DNA of 64,000 nucleotides from Melanopsichium pennsylvanicum. Taxonomy: Eukaryota > Basidiomycota > Ustilaginomycetes > Ustilaginales. The stretch covers positions 496,001-560,000 of the forward strand of contig OAPG01000010.1 in the NCBI GenBank assembly GCA_900208305.1. Direction: 5' to 3'. Within the stretch, counting starts at the first letter, position 1, and each line of letters starts with the position of its first letter. Under the pieces are notes generated by a model. It worked only from the letters and a program-made list of their open reading frames with translations, did no database searches and was not told the origin of the DNA. This document shows, piece after piece, positions 1-10,563 of the stretch. The position numbers and the translations under genes are program-made.

Positions 1-1448
1 GTGATTGATTCGTTACCCGCTAGTTGTGCGACGGACAACGATGTGTATATGAGAGGTCTGAAAGAATCTTGAACACGCCAGTGACCGGCGATCTGGGGAT
101 GGTGACACGGTTCGAGTCAGAAGTCAAAGCTACCATGAACCGTGGGGGCGCATCGGGCGCTCGCGTGAGTTCTTTGACGTCGCTTACGTGCGATGCCGAG
201 GTGACAAGACTCTGCTGCCTAGCTGACATGCTATCTGAGCTCGACGATCAACGCCTGCAAGAGTATTTCTGTTCTTAGCGGGCCCACCATCGAACATCAA
301 GAGTGGACAAAAGTGAGGCTCGGTTTAGTAGTTGCCCTGCCAACGGAACACATTTAGGAATGGCAAAGCAAGTGGCGATTGCTGGCTGTTGAGAACTCAG
401 ATCCATTGTGTGGGCGATTATAGTCGGCACAGCGGTTCCGCTCCACGCATCGTGCCTTGAAAGTTTCAAAAGGCGATTGATCCTTAAATTCGCGATCATT
501 GAGGGGAAGCAGAGATTGTTACCAAGCACACAGCTTTTCTGATACGGCTTTCTTACAATTACTCTCGGTCTAGCATTCAACACCTTTAATCTTTCTCGGA
601 GAGCATGACACTGGAATAGGCAGCCGTCGTCTCTATGCGATTTGTCTCTCGAACTTGCCTTCGCCAGCGTGGCCTGCCCCAGTATTTCGTTCGCTCCGAG
701 ATCTGTGACTGATATGCGAAAGCTGGGCTGCATTTTGTGAGGATTCGCCTCCTGAGGGCATCGCTTCGTGACTCTCATACTTGAAGATATCAAAATGATT
801 TGGCTTTTACAGCAAGACGACGTCGAGAGAACCCAAGATCTTCAATTCACATCAAGCCGCTGCGGTAGAGCGGACGAAGTCAAGTCAATTGAGACTGTTT
901 TGAAACTCTTGCCGTAACGCTCGCCTGTGCATTTTCTTGTGAGCTAGTCTCGGCTGCAAAGCGATGTGACCAAATCGCTTTCGCCGCTGTACGTCGGGCG
1001 GAGACACATTTCGGTACTGGAATGTACATTATTGTGCTACTCGCTGACATAAAGCATGATTGGATCGATCGCGAGTGGCGTTAAGCAGATCTATATTCAA
1101 ATGTACTGTAAATTAAATCACAAAATTTTATGATGTTGTAATCTAAGTGTACTACTGTACGTTAAACTAACTCTAAGAGTACAGTAAATTTATCTTAATT
1201 TTATTATGAAATTCGACTGGCTTTTTGCACCCTCGTCTGCCCTTGACTTCTTTGTCCTCTGGGCCGGACCACACGGCCCAAGTGGAATTGTCTGTTCAAT
1301 GTTCAAATTCATTTTCGATCGCAGACCAATTGTGGCACCGACTCGCTCAAATCGAAATCTGTGCTTCCGATGCATCAGGTCTTTTAGATGCGCGTTTACC
1401 CGCTTCCTCTTGAGCTTTTGATCGCAGCAAGCGCAGTCATTTGGGCGA

Positions 1449-1886
1449 ATGATGGCAAATCTGCTCTTCTCCTACCAAGCGCATAGTCACCCCGTCCCCT
1501 ATAATGGATTTTCAGTCTCCTTTTGCCTGTCGTGTGGTTGGCGTGTCTTGTCCCATCCGGTCATTCGGCGTTGTAGCAGCCGGCATCCCGGCACAGACCG
1601 AACCGTAAAGATGTGCCCCATTGTCTTTGATGATAGTGAGGCTACTACGTGGCCTCTCTTGGCTCCACCGCGGCACTTGGTGAATTTACATCATGCTATT
1701 GAAATCTTACATCTTATCCTAGATCTCAATCGGTCCGGTGCCGGAATCTCAGAGAGGATACGCCAAGCCCTCATCGAGAAAGCTCGGCGAACCGATCTCT
1801 CTGCGAGGGCAGACACTGTCCTAGCCTCGAATTTCCCCTCTTTTATTCCCTCTGCCAAAGTTTGTGTCAAGAGCCAGCCTCACTGA
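1449..1886 (+). CDS. Small ORF, possibly a gene remnant
   Basis: This is a 145-codon ATG ORF with no recognised family. The second half (about residues 55-130) looks more protein-like than its surroundings: an acidic start (MCPIVFDDSEATTW), then an amphipathic helix-like stretch (LHHAIEILHLILDL) and a charged segment (IRQALIEKARRTDL). The first half has the odd composition of translated non-coding DNA. It could be one exon of a spliced gene or a decayed fragment. It stands alone in a gene-poor region, with no neighbour to suggest a role. Confidence 0.2.
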   Translation: MMANLLFSYQAHSHPVPYNGFSVSFCLSCGWRVLSHPVIRRCSSRHPGTDRTVKMCPIVFDDSEATTWPLLAPPRHLVNLHHAIEILHLILDLNRSGAGISERIRQALIEKARRTDLSARADTVLASNFPSFIPSAKVCVKSQPH

Positions 1887-3584
1887 TCAGAACTTGCCAG
1901 CCTCAATAGCGAGCATACAGATTATTGACAGCACCGACCAATCCACAAAATTTCGAAAGGTGAAAGAAAACTGGCACATGGAGACGGTTCAGGCGGAGGG
2001 CTGAGGCAGCCTATGGAGGGGCGAAACTGACGTCCAAACATTGGGATCAGCAGTGTCTCCAGGAAAAGGCTAGAGAGGCACACGGTAAGCGGCATATGAT
2101 GGCATGGCGTCCGAAGTCCAGAACATGGTGAGGCTTTGTGCGCAAAGTGTGCCCCGATTTTTCTGCCGATCTCGCTACGCCGCCAACGAACTAATTCCGT
2201 GGGGATGCAACTTTTCTTGTTGCCTCTTCCACCACCTTTCGGCTCGTCGCCTCGATTTGAGGCTGGTCAGCTGCACAAACGTGTTCGTGGCGTTTGCATG
2301 TACGGCCTACTCGCCTTGAATTCAAGGTTAGGTGGCTTACTGGCATTCAATTCGATGACACCACGCTTAAATAGATTTTGTCGGATTTTCCTTCCCCTTT
2401 AACACCAAAGCGATAATCTCTATGAAATCCGTTTTGCAGGCTCAGATACGAGGTTGGTTCGTATGTATGCCCTCGTCTCTTGGAAGGTCATTATATCCGC
2501 AAAACAATCCTTTTCAGTGTATGACGTCTTATTCAAGTGGGCCGAACTTAGATCGAGGTGGCGTACCTCAGGGTCAGTCGACGTCTTGCCGTATGCTGCC
2601 CTTGGCAACAGAATCGACCTAATTTTCTGTGCCGGAATTGCTTGATGCCTATCTCGAAGGGCTAGATCGGATGCCCCAAGCCATTCTTACAACACTTTGA
2701 CCTTGCCAAGAACTAACCGTTTACAGAAAGCTACCGTACTGTAATGCTAGGGTCGTTGTTAGTGGGCATGTTGCAAAACACTGAGCCAGCCTACAGAAAC
2801 GTGCAACTATGCTTTGCAAACGTCAGCTGATGGAAGCCTCCCCTCCCTCAGAGGGCCCAATCTTTAATTAGATGGCGTCCATGAGATTGACCGTGCTCAA
2901 TCAACGACACGCATCGCTACGCTAGTTCCTCCGAAGCTTTTTTCCTCCTCCCTTACCTCGCGCTCACCGCACGTCTCGATGAGGTCAGTGCCGCAGCCTA
3001 AATCAATTTTGAGCCGATTCAATAGGAAAGGATGAGCCTGAATGCAAAATTTGAAACAGCGCTTCTCCGTATAGGCGTTTCAGCTATGTGAACCAGCTGC
3101 AAAGTAGTGGTGTATGTCACCATGTGGGCTAGCGGTGTCGCTGAATTCCGCACTGAAAATGGCAGCAGCTACGATCGCCTGTATCTGATTTGACCCGTCA
3201 TTCTTGCACGGCACAATGTTCTTGGACTTGAACTTTTCCTGCTCTCACCGGCCTTACCCTTTGCAACGTATCTCGAACGGATTCCACCCAGCATTTTTTG
3301 AAGTCCGGGAGTGCTCTGAGGCTTTCGAGCTTGACGTCTGTGTGTTGGTCTCCCGTAGCTGCAGGGGAGTCAATCCTTGGACAGTCCCCTATTCGAACAA
3401 GCCACTATCAGCCACCCGATGAAAGTGACATTGTGAGCGGAGAACATCTGTATGGCTTGGCTTTGTGACAAAAGAACAATGACAATGAAATGAGCGGAAT
3501 TAGACCCTTTCATCTTCATTCGCTCCCACATAGTTCGAAGTAGAATGCTGGCACATTTGATTGTTCTGTCTTACCGTATTGCAG

Positions 3585-4376
3585 TCAAGCAGACAGACAA
3601 ATGCCGAGACAGGACAGGTTGGGACATGAAATCGCGGTCAGGTTTGTTACCAGACGTGGAGACTTATCGGCCCGCCGCTCGGATTTTTTGCAGCCTTTGC
3701 GTGGTGCAACCTGCAGACATCTGTGGCATCTCACTCGGTTTAGTTCTGATCGACGTCTGAAAGAGAGTAAGGCCATATTCACGCTTGTCTCTCCAAACAG
3801 CCCAGAATGGTGGCTTGAAGGATGGAGGCTAGGTTGAAGAACATCCTTGGTAGGCAGCAGCCGATTCACGGATAGTAAGCGACAGACAATTGCAGAAGCG
3901 TACGGACGAAAGAAATATCGAGTCTCCGAACGAGAGTACAGAGTCCTTTGGCCCCGGTGGTCCTCGAAATTGGTCCTCTTGACGACGAGAGATTGTACCG
4001 GAGAGGTTCCCACCTGCAGGTGAATGTTCGTGCAGAGCACGTATTGGACTGATAAAAGTTGCCTGCGTTTGCGTTTCTGCACGTGCAGAAATAAACGCAC
4101 GACAAGACCGACATGCTTGGCTTGAAATCCAATCGGACTGACGGTGCAATGAAGGAAGCGGCGGTCTTTTAAAATTGGAGAGCGCAAAGCGCACCAAAAT
4201 GTAGAGACGTGAACTCGTATTTCCCACACTACTCTTTTTTGAGGGTCAGAGGAAAATAAGAAAAGGCTTTCAATTTCATGCGAGCCAGCACAGGCTACAG
4301 TAGTCACACTTGGCACTTGGTCTTCAATGTACCTCTTTCGATAGTGGCGGCCAGTGGAGTGGCTGAGGATTTTCAT
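3585..4376 (-). CDS. Unsupported 263-codon ORF
   Basis: This is the longest ATG-started open frame in the first 6.8 kb. The translation is rich in Arg, Cys, His and Ser, shows no signal peptide, membrane segment or domain, and lacks the C-ending codon bias of the confident genes nearby. Length is the only argument for it, because an open frame this long is uncommon in non-coding DNA of this composition. It may be a chance ORF or eroded coding sequence. No function is proposed. Confidence 0.15.
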   Translation of the reverse strand: MKILSHSTGRHYRKRYIEDQVPSVTTVACAGSHEIESLFLFSSDPQKRVVWEIRVHVSTFWCALRSPILKDRRFLHCTVSPIGFQAKHVGLVVRLFLHVQKRKRRQLLSVQYVLCTNIHLQVGTSPVQSLVVKRTNFEDHRGQRTLYSRSETRYFFRPYASAIVCRLLSVNRLLPTKDVLQPSLHPSSHHSGLFGETSVNMALLSFRRRSELNRVRCHRCLQVAPRKGCKKSERRADKSPRLVTNLTAISCPNLSCLGICLSA

Positions 4377-6794
4377 TGCTCGTCGGAGTCATGCGAAAAC
4401 GCTCCTCCTCTGCTGGTGTCCGTTTGCGCTTCGATCGTTTTCCCTGTGGACCACCTTGTCGACCATACGGTCAGATTGCCGGGCCGCTTACTGGCTTGAT
4501 CGGGCTGGAAGCGCCGGGCCTGGGATACTCTAATGTGAAATCGTCTTGAATCTAAATTGAGTGAACATTTGTGATCTTTAAGACAGGTCAAGAGTAAGAT
4601 AAAGGCTTACACGACGGACCTTGATCCTAAAGCGCTCGCTTTTTTAAGAGCACAATGTTGGTCTGCCGCCTTGTGAACTGATGTACAGCAACAAGACAGG
4701 CCGACATAGTCGTTCTACGACCAACGAGGTGTGAAGACCATTTCCAGTCAGAGATTTCGCTATCGTCCAGCATGATTCGAACTCAGAAGTGCATCTCAAT
4801 CTTCCGCTCGTCGATTCCTCGCAGCTCTTGTCTTCAAGATTGATTTATATCTAGCTTTGCTGGCAGCGATTCGATTGATATCAGTTCAGACCATGCGGGC
4901 GGACGTGCATCCCGATGAGACGCTCTCGTATTACCGACATCTTTATTCGGGCTTATGGCCTATGATGGGGGCTGTCGCTTGTCCTGTTTAGAAGCCAAAA
5001 ATTAAGGTGGATCTGCTACCCTCGCACGTTTGGCATGACACCGGAGTGGACCGAAATTCTTGTCTAACCAGACCAGTATTTGACTGAACCTAGATGACAA
5101 AGCACCAAGGCCAGCGCATATGCGGCTTACCATACATGCACGATCAAGCAGAGGTTCAAAAGATGTGAAGCCGGCGCAGGTCGATTTAGGCTGTTGGTAC
5201 CGACCGCTAAAGAGAGAGAGAGGCGAGGATGGAAAACCTCTTTTCCTTATACTGGGTTCAAGTTCGCAAACGCAGCGCTGCTAGAGCGCATTTTCGTGGA
5301 AGCTGCATAGTGTATCTAATATCCTGGGTTCAGTTCCACAGCAAATGCGGGAGACTGGTGTCCGAAGTGCAGAACATGGACTCTTGCCGCGAGTCGAGCA
5401 CGCGAGAGCGTACAGATATTAATTTTACCACAACTTGTATATGCCTGTTATGCTTGTCGCTTCGGAGTTGGAAGCAGCTCGGCCTTCTACTAGCAGCCGG
5501 GCTGGGAATTTTGGCCACTAAAGCACTCCCCTCGCTGTTCATACCTCGCACGCCTCTCTTCTGAATGGTCAACCTGGTGTTGCCTTCGAAGCGCCTCCTC
5601 TGCCTCGGTCATTTCGCCTAGATGATTTTGGTGTCACCCTGCTCACAAGGCTACCACCAAAGTCGCTCTGTCCTGTGGCCTGACCCTTGCCCCCAAAGCC
5701 TGGCCATCGCTTTTGACGTTTTCCCTAACCACTCTGAATGGCATTGATCCAAAATTTCGAATTCTAACTTAGCAACTCGATCTACATTGCAATTGATCGA
5801 GGCTCCCCACCTCCAATTTTGGCCTTTCTCTGAATTTCACATTTGAAATAATTCCCCCATTTCGCATGCCAACTTCTTTGTCGACCGCAGGCGTGATCTG
5901 GTTTCCTCGTCAAGTACCCGAGATAAAATTAGCTTCGGACTGTAGCCATTGGGTCGAAGATGGCCTGCATCATGATTTCAATCGAGCCGTTTGCTTGCGC
6001 ATCTGGATTCATCGGACCCAGTCTTTCGCCCGCCACTACCTGAAATGTGTGGCGTTTGGTCGCGACTAACCTAATTTGCTCACCACTTGCCCTGGTGCCT
6101 GACCTTCGACCTCCGACGGTGGTTAACCGCACAATGGTGTACCTGGCTCCTCTGGCCATCCTAGTGGCGTGTGAGCTTCGTGCACCGTGAACGTCCACAC
6201 CCAATCACTTTCCCGTCCTGTCAGACTGTGCTCGCTTCTGCCAGCTGCGTCTTGAAGGAGCCTGTCAAACTTGAATGCGCCATTCGCAGGGTCACACAGT
6301 ATTAACCCTTTCGTTGCAATGTGTCTCAACTGTTCAATCCAGGACCCTTCATTTTCGCTCCTGTCGTACCATCATTCTGGGCTAGCTGACACTGAAACAG
6401 CTTGACTCAGTTTCTCGGTCTTCCTCAAGCATCTCGGAGGTGCCTCCGCTCTACCAGCCTGTGCTATCACCGAGTCCCCACTATTTACTTATAACCTCGC
6501 CCCTCGGAGCGCTCGGGGATCATCGCATTCCCATCATCATTACCGTCTTCTAACTTTTCCCTCCCTTTCCATCTCAACGTTTCTCGTACTACTCCCACCA
6601 TATCTGCTGGATACGCGACCACTATTGCTTTCTTGCTCGCAACCTTGCACCATCGTTTTTCTTCGTCACACCTTGATCGTCGTTCGTCCATCCTTTCCGT
6701 ACCTCGAGCTTGCTGCTTTCTCATGCCAGTTGTCACCTTTTAGTCTTGCAACCGCTTCTACACACAGCCTAACTAAACATACATCACCAAGACC

Positions 6795-8278
6795 ATGTTA
6801 ACGCCTATCAACACCAACACATCTTCGCCTGTCCGCCCTGGCCAGGAGAGCCCTACCCACAAGCTCTGCCATTCGGCCGAGAGCAAGAAGCTTGATGTTG
6901 AGCTCGCTGTCAAGGTCAAGTCCCTGAAGGATGGTGCCAAGGCAAGAAAAGAGTCCAAGGGTCCTATACTCAAGCGAAAGATGGCTTGTGCCACCTGTCG
7001 TCGTCGTAAAGTAAGCTTCTCGTCGCATCAAAAATACTCGAAACTCTAGTCCGTGATTTCTAACCAGCTTGTTCTTTCCACTCATCTTGATCATGTCGTG
7101 TCGCTACCCGTCGCCAGCTTCGTTGTGATGCTGCTCGTCCTCGTTGCTCGACTTGCGCTCGTTCACAGGCATCGGCTGAGGCTGCTGGTCACCCTTCAGC
7201 CGTGCCTCCTGGTCCTTGTAGCTATGACTGCGACCAGCACGACGAGCCTGTCCCCAATCGTTTCTTCACCAATGGCTCGTTCCACTCGCTCACCTTCCAC
7301 AGCCACCCGCGAATGCCAATGGCTCCCGGCTTTGGTGTCCCTGGCCCATATGACGCCATCACCAGCGCTCCTATGGTCGACAATCTCAACTTCTTGCCAC
7401 CTACCAGCCCTCACGGCGTATGGGCCTACGGTGATTTCCCAATGACTCCTTCGCGTATCTCGGGCCCCGGCTGCAACTCGACGTCGTGCCACACCACCCC
7501 CTTGGTTACCACCCCCACTCGTCCCACCTTCCTCACCTCAACACCCATGCGCAGGATCATCAGCCCCAGCCTTGCCATTAACTCGACGCCTGTTCAGGAG
7601 CACGACGTCTTCTACTCGCCACCACAGCACGAACAGTGGACTCCCTCTTCGGCGATGAGTACCGAGTCGGTCTACTACAGTCCCATGGTCGCTTCCTTGT
7701 CTGAGGGTCTCGCTACCGCCTCTGGCCTCTCGTCGGCAGCTTCCACACCATTGCTCACATCGACTCTTGCTATCCGATCTCCATTCCCCATGAGCCAAGA
7801 CCTTGGTACTCCTCTCAGCATGCCTCCAACCACGCCTATCTCGGAATCCTTTGACGTCAACTGCCTTGGCCCTCCCATGGTCCCTCGTGCCTCTTTGTCG
7901 TCACATGAGCAGCAGATGAAGTGCACCAACTTCTTGCAGTCGCTGGAGCCCATGCCATACAACCTCATCGACTTCACTGGCGCTGGCGCTCTCAACGCCG
8001 AGTCCCTCGGCATGATGTCCACTCCCATGATGGCTGCTGACTCTGTCCAGATCATGGCTGGCAACGACCTCGGTCTCATCAACGGCCCTCCCGTGGATGG
8101 CAAGCTCCAAGACCCTTTCATCACCATGTCAGGTCTCGAGAACCCTGACACAACCTTGCTCGCCCATGCTGGCGCAGCCGACATGTTCAGCATGAATTCC
8201 ATGACTCTCACCTCGGCTATGCCCAACGACATGTTCAGCGCGTCCACAACGCCTGCAGCACCTGAATGGGTCGTCTGA
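6795..8278 (+). CDS. Zn2Cys6 (GAL4-type) transcription factor
   Basis: Two exons: 6795-7010 and 7118-8278, joined in phase 0 across a 107 bp intron (GTAAGC...CAG), giving 458 residues. The splice rebuilds a zinc-cluster motif: CATCRRRK from exon 1 followed by LRCDAARPRCSTCARS from exon 2 (residues about 64-88), so the intron lies inside the DNA-binding domain. Zn2Cys6 proteins are fungus-specific nuclear regulators that bind two zinc ions with six cysteines. Here the spacing before the sixth cysteine is unusually long, about 20 residues (ARSQASAEAAG...PGPC) against the usual 6-9, so metal binding may differ from Gal4. The remainder is Pro/Ser/Thr-rich with many methionines and looks like disordered activation sequence; no fungal-specific middle homology domain is evident. 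The start ATG follows a long pyrimidine-rich leader in GACC context. Its target genes cannot be told from the sequence. Confidence 0.85.
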
Positions 8279-9654
8279 GCCTTTCTCTCATTCTCCTTGC
8301 CTCTTCCTCCGCATCTTGGATCCTCTCGCATCATCGTCATTGTTTTCTTTTTTCGATCGTCACAGCTGCATTTCTCCCGCTTCTACTTCTGTAGCATCTC
8401 TCACTGTCTCTTTCCGATATCTGCTCCACTTTGCTCTCCGAGTCGGATGGCCGGTCCCACTATACTGTAAGGGCCTTTGGCACACCACTCTGCCCTCACT
8501 AACGGTCTCTACTTTGTCATCCCTTGTTGGCACCTCACGCCATTTCACGCTCTTTTGGTCTTTTCTCTGTCGTTGTATTTCTGCTTTCAGTCTCCTGTCG
8601 CTCCCGCCCTGTCATGGCTCTGGAGTTTGTTTCCGTGTATTTCTAATTCTGACACCAAAGACGACAGGATCGTTGTCAATATACCCATCGTTTCAAACCA
8701 TGCTTTTCTGCGAGTGCGATTAAATTAGAGCTTGAGAACAGACTTTCGTGGAGAGCGGGAGATTTCCATGGCTTGAAAAATGCTTCTGCGTGCCATCACG
8801 CTACTGGCTGAGACCGAGACATCATTCCAAGAAGCGCCAATTCTCGTTTGTGATAAGCCGGCTCTCGTTTTTCCGGCGTGGGGAAGACCAGGCAAAGGGC
8901 ATGCCCGGAAGGCACGAAATGATGGTTTCACAAAGAAAGCAAGCTTCACGTTCATGTTTAACACGTTGGCCAACGAAGCTACTACCGATCGCTCTGTTCC
9001 AACGAGACGTCACGGATGCCGACGCGGGCAATGACAGTATGTAGACTGATTGTTCATGCAGAGCCCGAGTCAGTGCGAATTTGGAGTGGTGGGTCAAGCG
9101 GGTTGAGTGGTTGATTGTGAAGTCACAAATTTTGACGATTTCCAAGGTTTGGCACATTGAAGTGGTTTGAACCCGACTGAAAGCCATATGCGATCAAACA
9201 AAATGTGGCGCTCAACGAGATGGAAAGGCTTGATTCAATTCGAACCACACACACTGACGTTAGAGGCGGTGCACTGTGATTCAGCCAGGCAGGAAGATCG
9301 GCCGCGGGAGAGCAGATCTCTCGAACCAAACACGCGGGCCGGTGCAAAAATTTAGAACTCGGAAAGAGGGTTCGCCATCTGCGTGGAGGCCTAAGCTTAT
9401 TTTCTCTACGTATTTTTGAGGGCTCTAAAGATAAATTGCGTCAATTCACCAGCAGCCTGTAAGTTTAGAGGCAGGATGCTGCTGCAGGGAAGCAAGCTCG
9501 CACGACCTTGACACCTGTGCGAATATCGAAGAAACTACCGTGGCTTACGCCAATGCGATCAGTGCCAACCCCCTTCTCTCCTCAGCCTACAGTCTGATTT
9601 TCGCCCGGTCTACCACAGCGACAACAGATAACGCACTCGAACGCAGCACGAATC
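8279..9654. other. Intergenic spacer
   Basis: About 1.4 kb lies between the zinc-cluster gene and the DUF7330-like gene, both on the + strand. The first 400 bases are pyrimidine-rich, consistent with a 3' untranslated region. Short open frames on both strands have no coding character. No RNA gene or repeat was recognised. Confidence 0.5.
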
Positions 9655-10416
9655 ATGTCAACGGTGCTACCAGCAGCTCGCATTCATGAGGACGACGAAG
9701 AAGCTTACGAAGAGCAACAGCGCCGTCAAGCGCTTTGGAATCCCGCTCAGCCAGGAGGATCGGCTGGCCTGAAAGCGCATCGACATATTCACATTGATTG
9801 GCCCAACGCATCGATCAAGAAGACCATTGCTATCGGGGCTTCTGCACCGGAAGCACAGCCACCAGTGTACGACCGGCCACGAGCTGAGGACGAGGCAAAC
9901 AACGCATCTTCTTGTGTATTCGTTACCAAATCGAGTCCCATCAATGCGACTGTCCACATTGCGAAGGAGAAAAAGGCCGAGATTCGCACAAGCTCAGATA
10001 CCACAGCATCAGGAGGTAAGAAGCCCGCGGAGAAGCCCATTCTCATCAGCGCAAAGACTGGCTCTGTCGGTTCTATTTCTTTGACCGTTCCTCAATACAT
10101 TGGCGCAAGACCCCTCAATATTCGTGCAAAGTCAAGCAACGGCAATATCACCATTTTTCTTCCCCCTTCCTTCTCAGGCTTACTTAACTGGGCGAGCGAG
10201 ACAGGAACGCTCAAAGTCTCACCAGCAATGCAGCAACGGTTCAAACTTTTGGATATGCAGCCGCACAAGCATAGGGGAACCGCCAAGATCGTGCCCAGCG
10301 CAGCATCAGGGTTGAGGGGGGATGTATGTACTGTGGCAAATTCTCATGGTAGCATTATCATCAAGGAGGTCGGCGAAGATGCCTCTGATGGTGGTAAACA
10401 ATGCGTGGTTCAGTAG
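9655..10416 (+). CDS. DUF7330-like protein with C-terminal CaaX box
   Basis: This is a single-exon gene of 253 residues. An acidic, Gln/Glu-rich N-terminus (HEDDEEAYEEQQRRQ) precedes a region of short beta-strand-like repeats built round G-S/N-I/V (TGSVGSI, SSNGNI, NSHGSI) with the phrase FLPPSFSGLL. From memory this pattern is like the DUF7330 family of uncharacterised basidiomycete proteins. That assignment is by pattern only. There is no signal peptide or membrane segment. The last four residues are CVVQ, which fits a CaaX prenylation box, and terminal Q favours farnesylation; the protein may therefore attach to membranes after synthesis. The 3' end converges on the next gene, with 147 bp between the stop codons. 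Function is unknown. Confidence 0.65.
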   Translation: MSTVLPAARIHEDDEEAYEEQQRRQALWNPAQPGGSAGLKAHRHIHIDWPNASIKKTIAIGASAPEAQPPVYDRPRAEDEANNASSCVFVTKSSPINATVHIAKEKKAEIRTSSDTTASGGKKPAEKPILISAKTGSVGSISLTVPQYIGARPLNIRAKSSNGNITIFLPPSFSGLLNWASETGTLKVSPAMQQRFKLLDMQPHKHRGTAKIVPSAASGLRGDVCTVANSHGSIIIKEVGEDASDGGKQCVVQ

Positions 10417-10563
10417 CAATCGTTATTTTGGAACAATGCCACATTAGTTTTCCCTGAAAATCACAAGATAAATGGGCTTGCAAGCATGTGGTTGAGGGAG
10501 TAGATTGAAAGTACAAGGTGTCGCTGTAGGAGTACAGTCGTGAATGCTTGAGTGATTGCGAAT

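Larger units (their letters stand above)
1..6794. other. Gene-poor region, no confident gene
   Basis: No recognisable gene is seen in this 6.8 kb. ATG-started open frames exist at 1449-1886 (+, 145 codons), 3585-4376 (-, 263 codons) and 5229-5564 (+, 111 codons); the first two have their own entries. The rest reads as mixed AT-rich spacer with several short runs of the form TACTGTAAATT near 1100-1195. No telomeric TTAGGG array, transposase-like protein or long terminal repeat was recognised. The last 1.2 kb (about 5560-6790) is strongly pyrimidine-rich on the + strand and is probably the promoter and 5' leader of the zinc-cluster gene that follows. Confidence 0.5.

Noticed and set aside
1..1200. 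Possible subtelomeric sequence
   Set aside because: No TTAGGG-type repeats or known subtelomeric gene was seen; gene poverty alone is not evidence.
4765..4785. Second B-box-like sequence (GAGTTCGAATC on the - strand)
   Set aside because: No cloverleaf could be built around it.
8316..8723. 135-codon ORF after the zinc-cluster gene
   Set aside because: It lies in a pyrimidine-rich 3' region, gives a Ser/Phe/Leu-biased peptide typical of CT-rich DNA, and does not start with ATG in a coding context.
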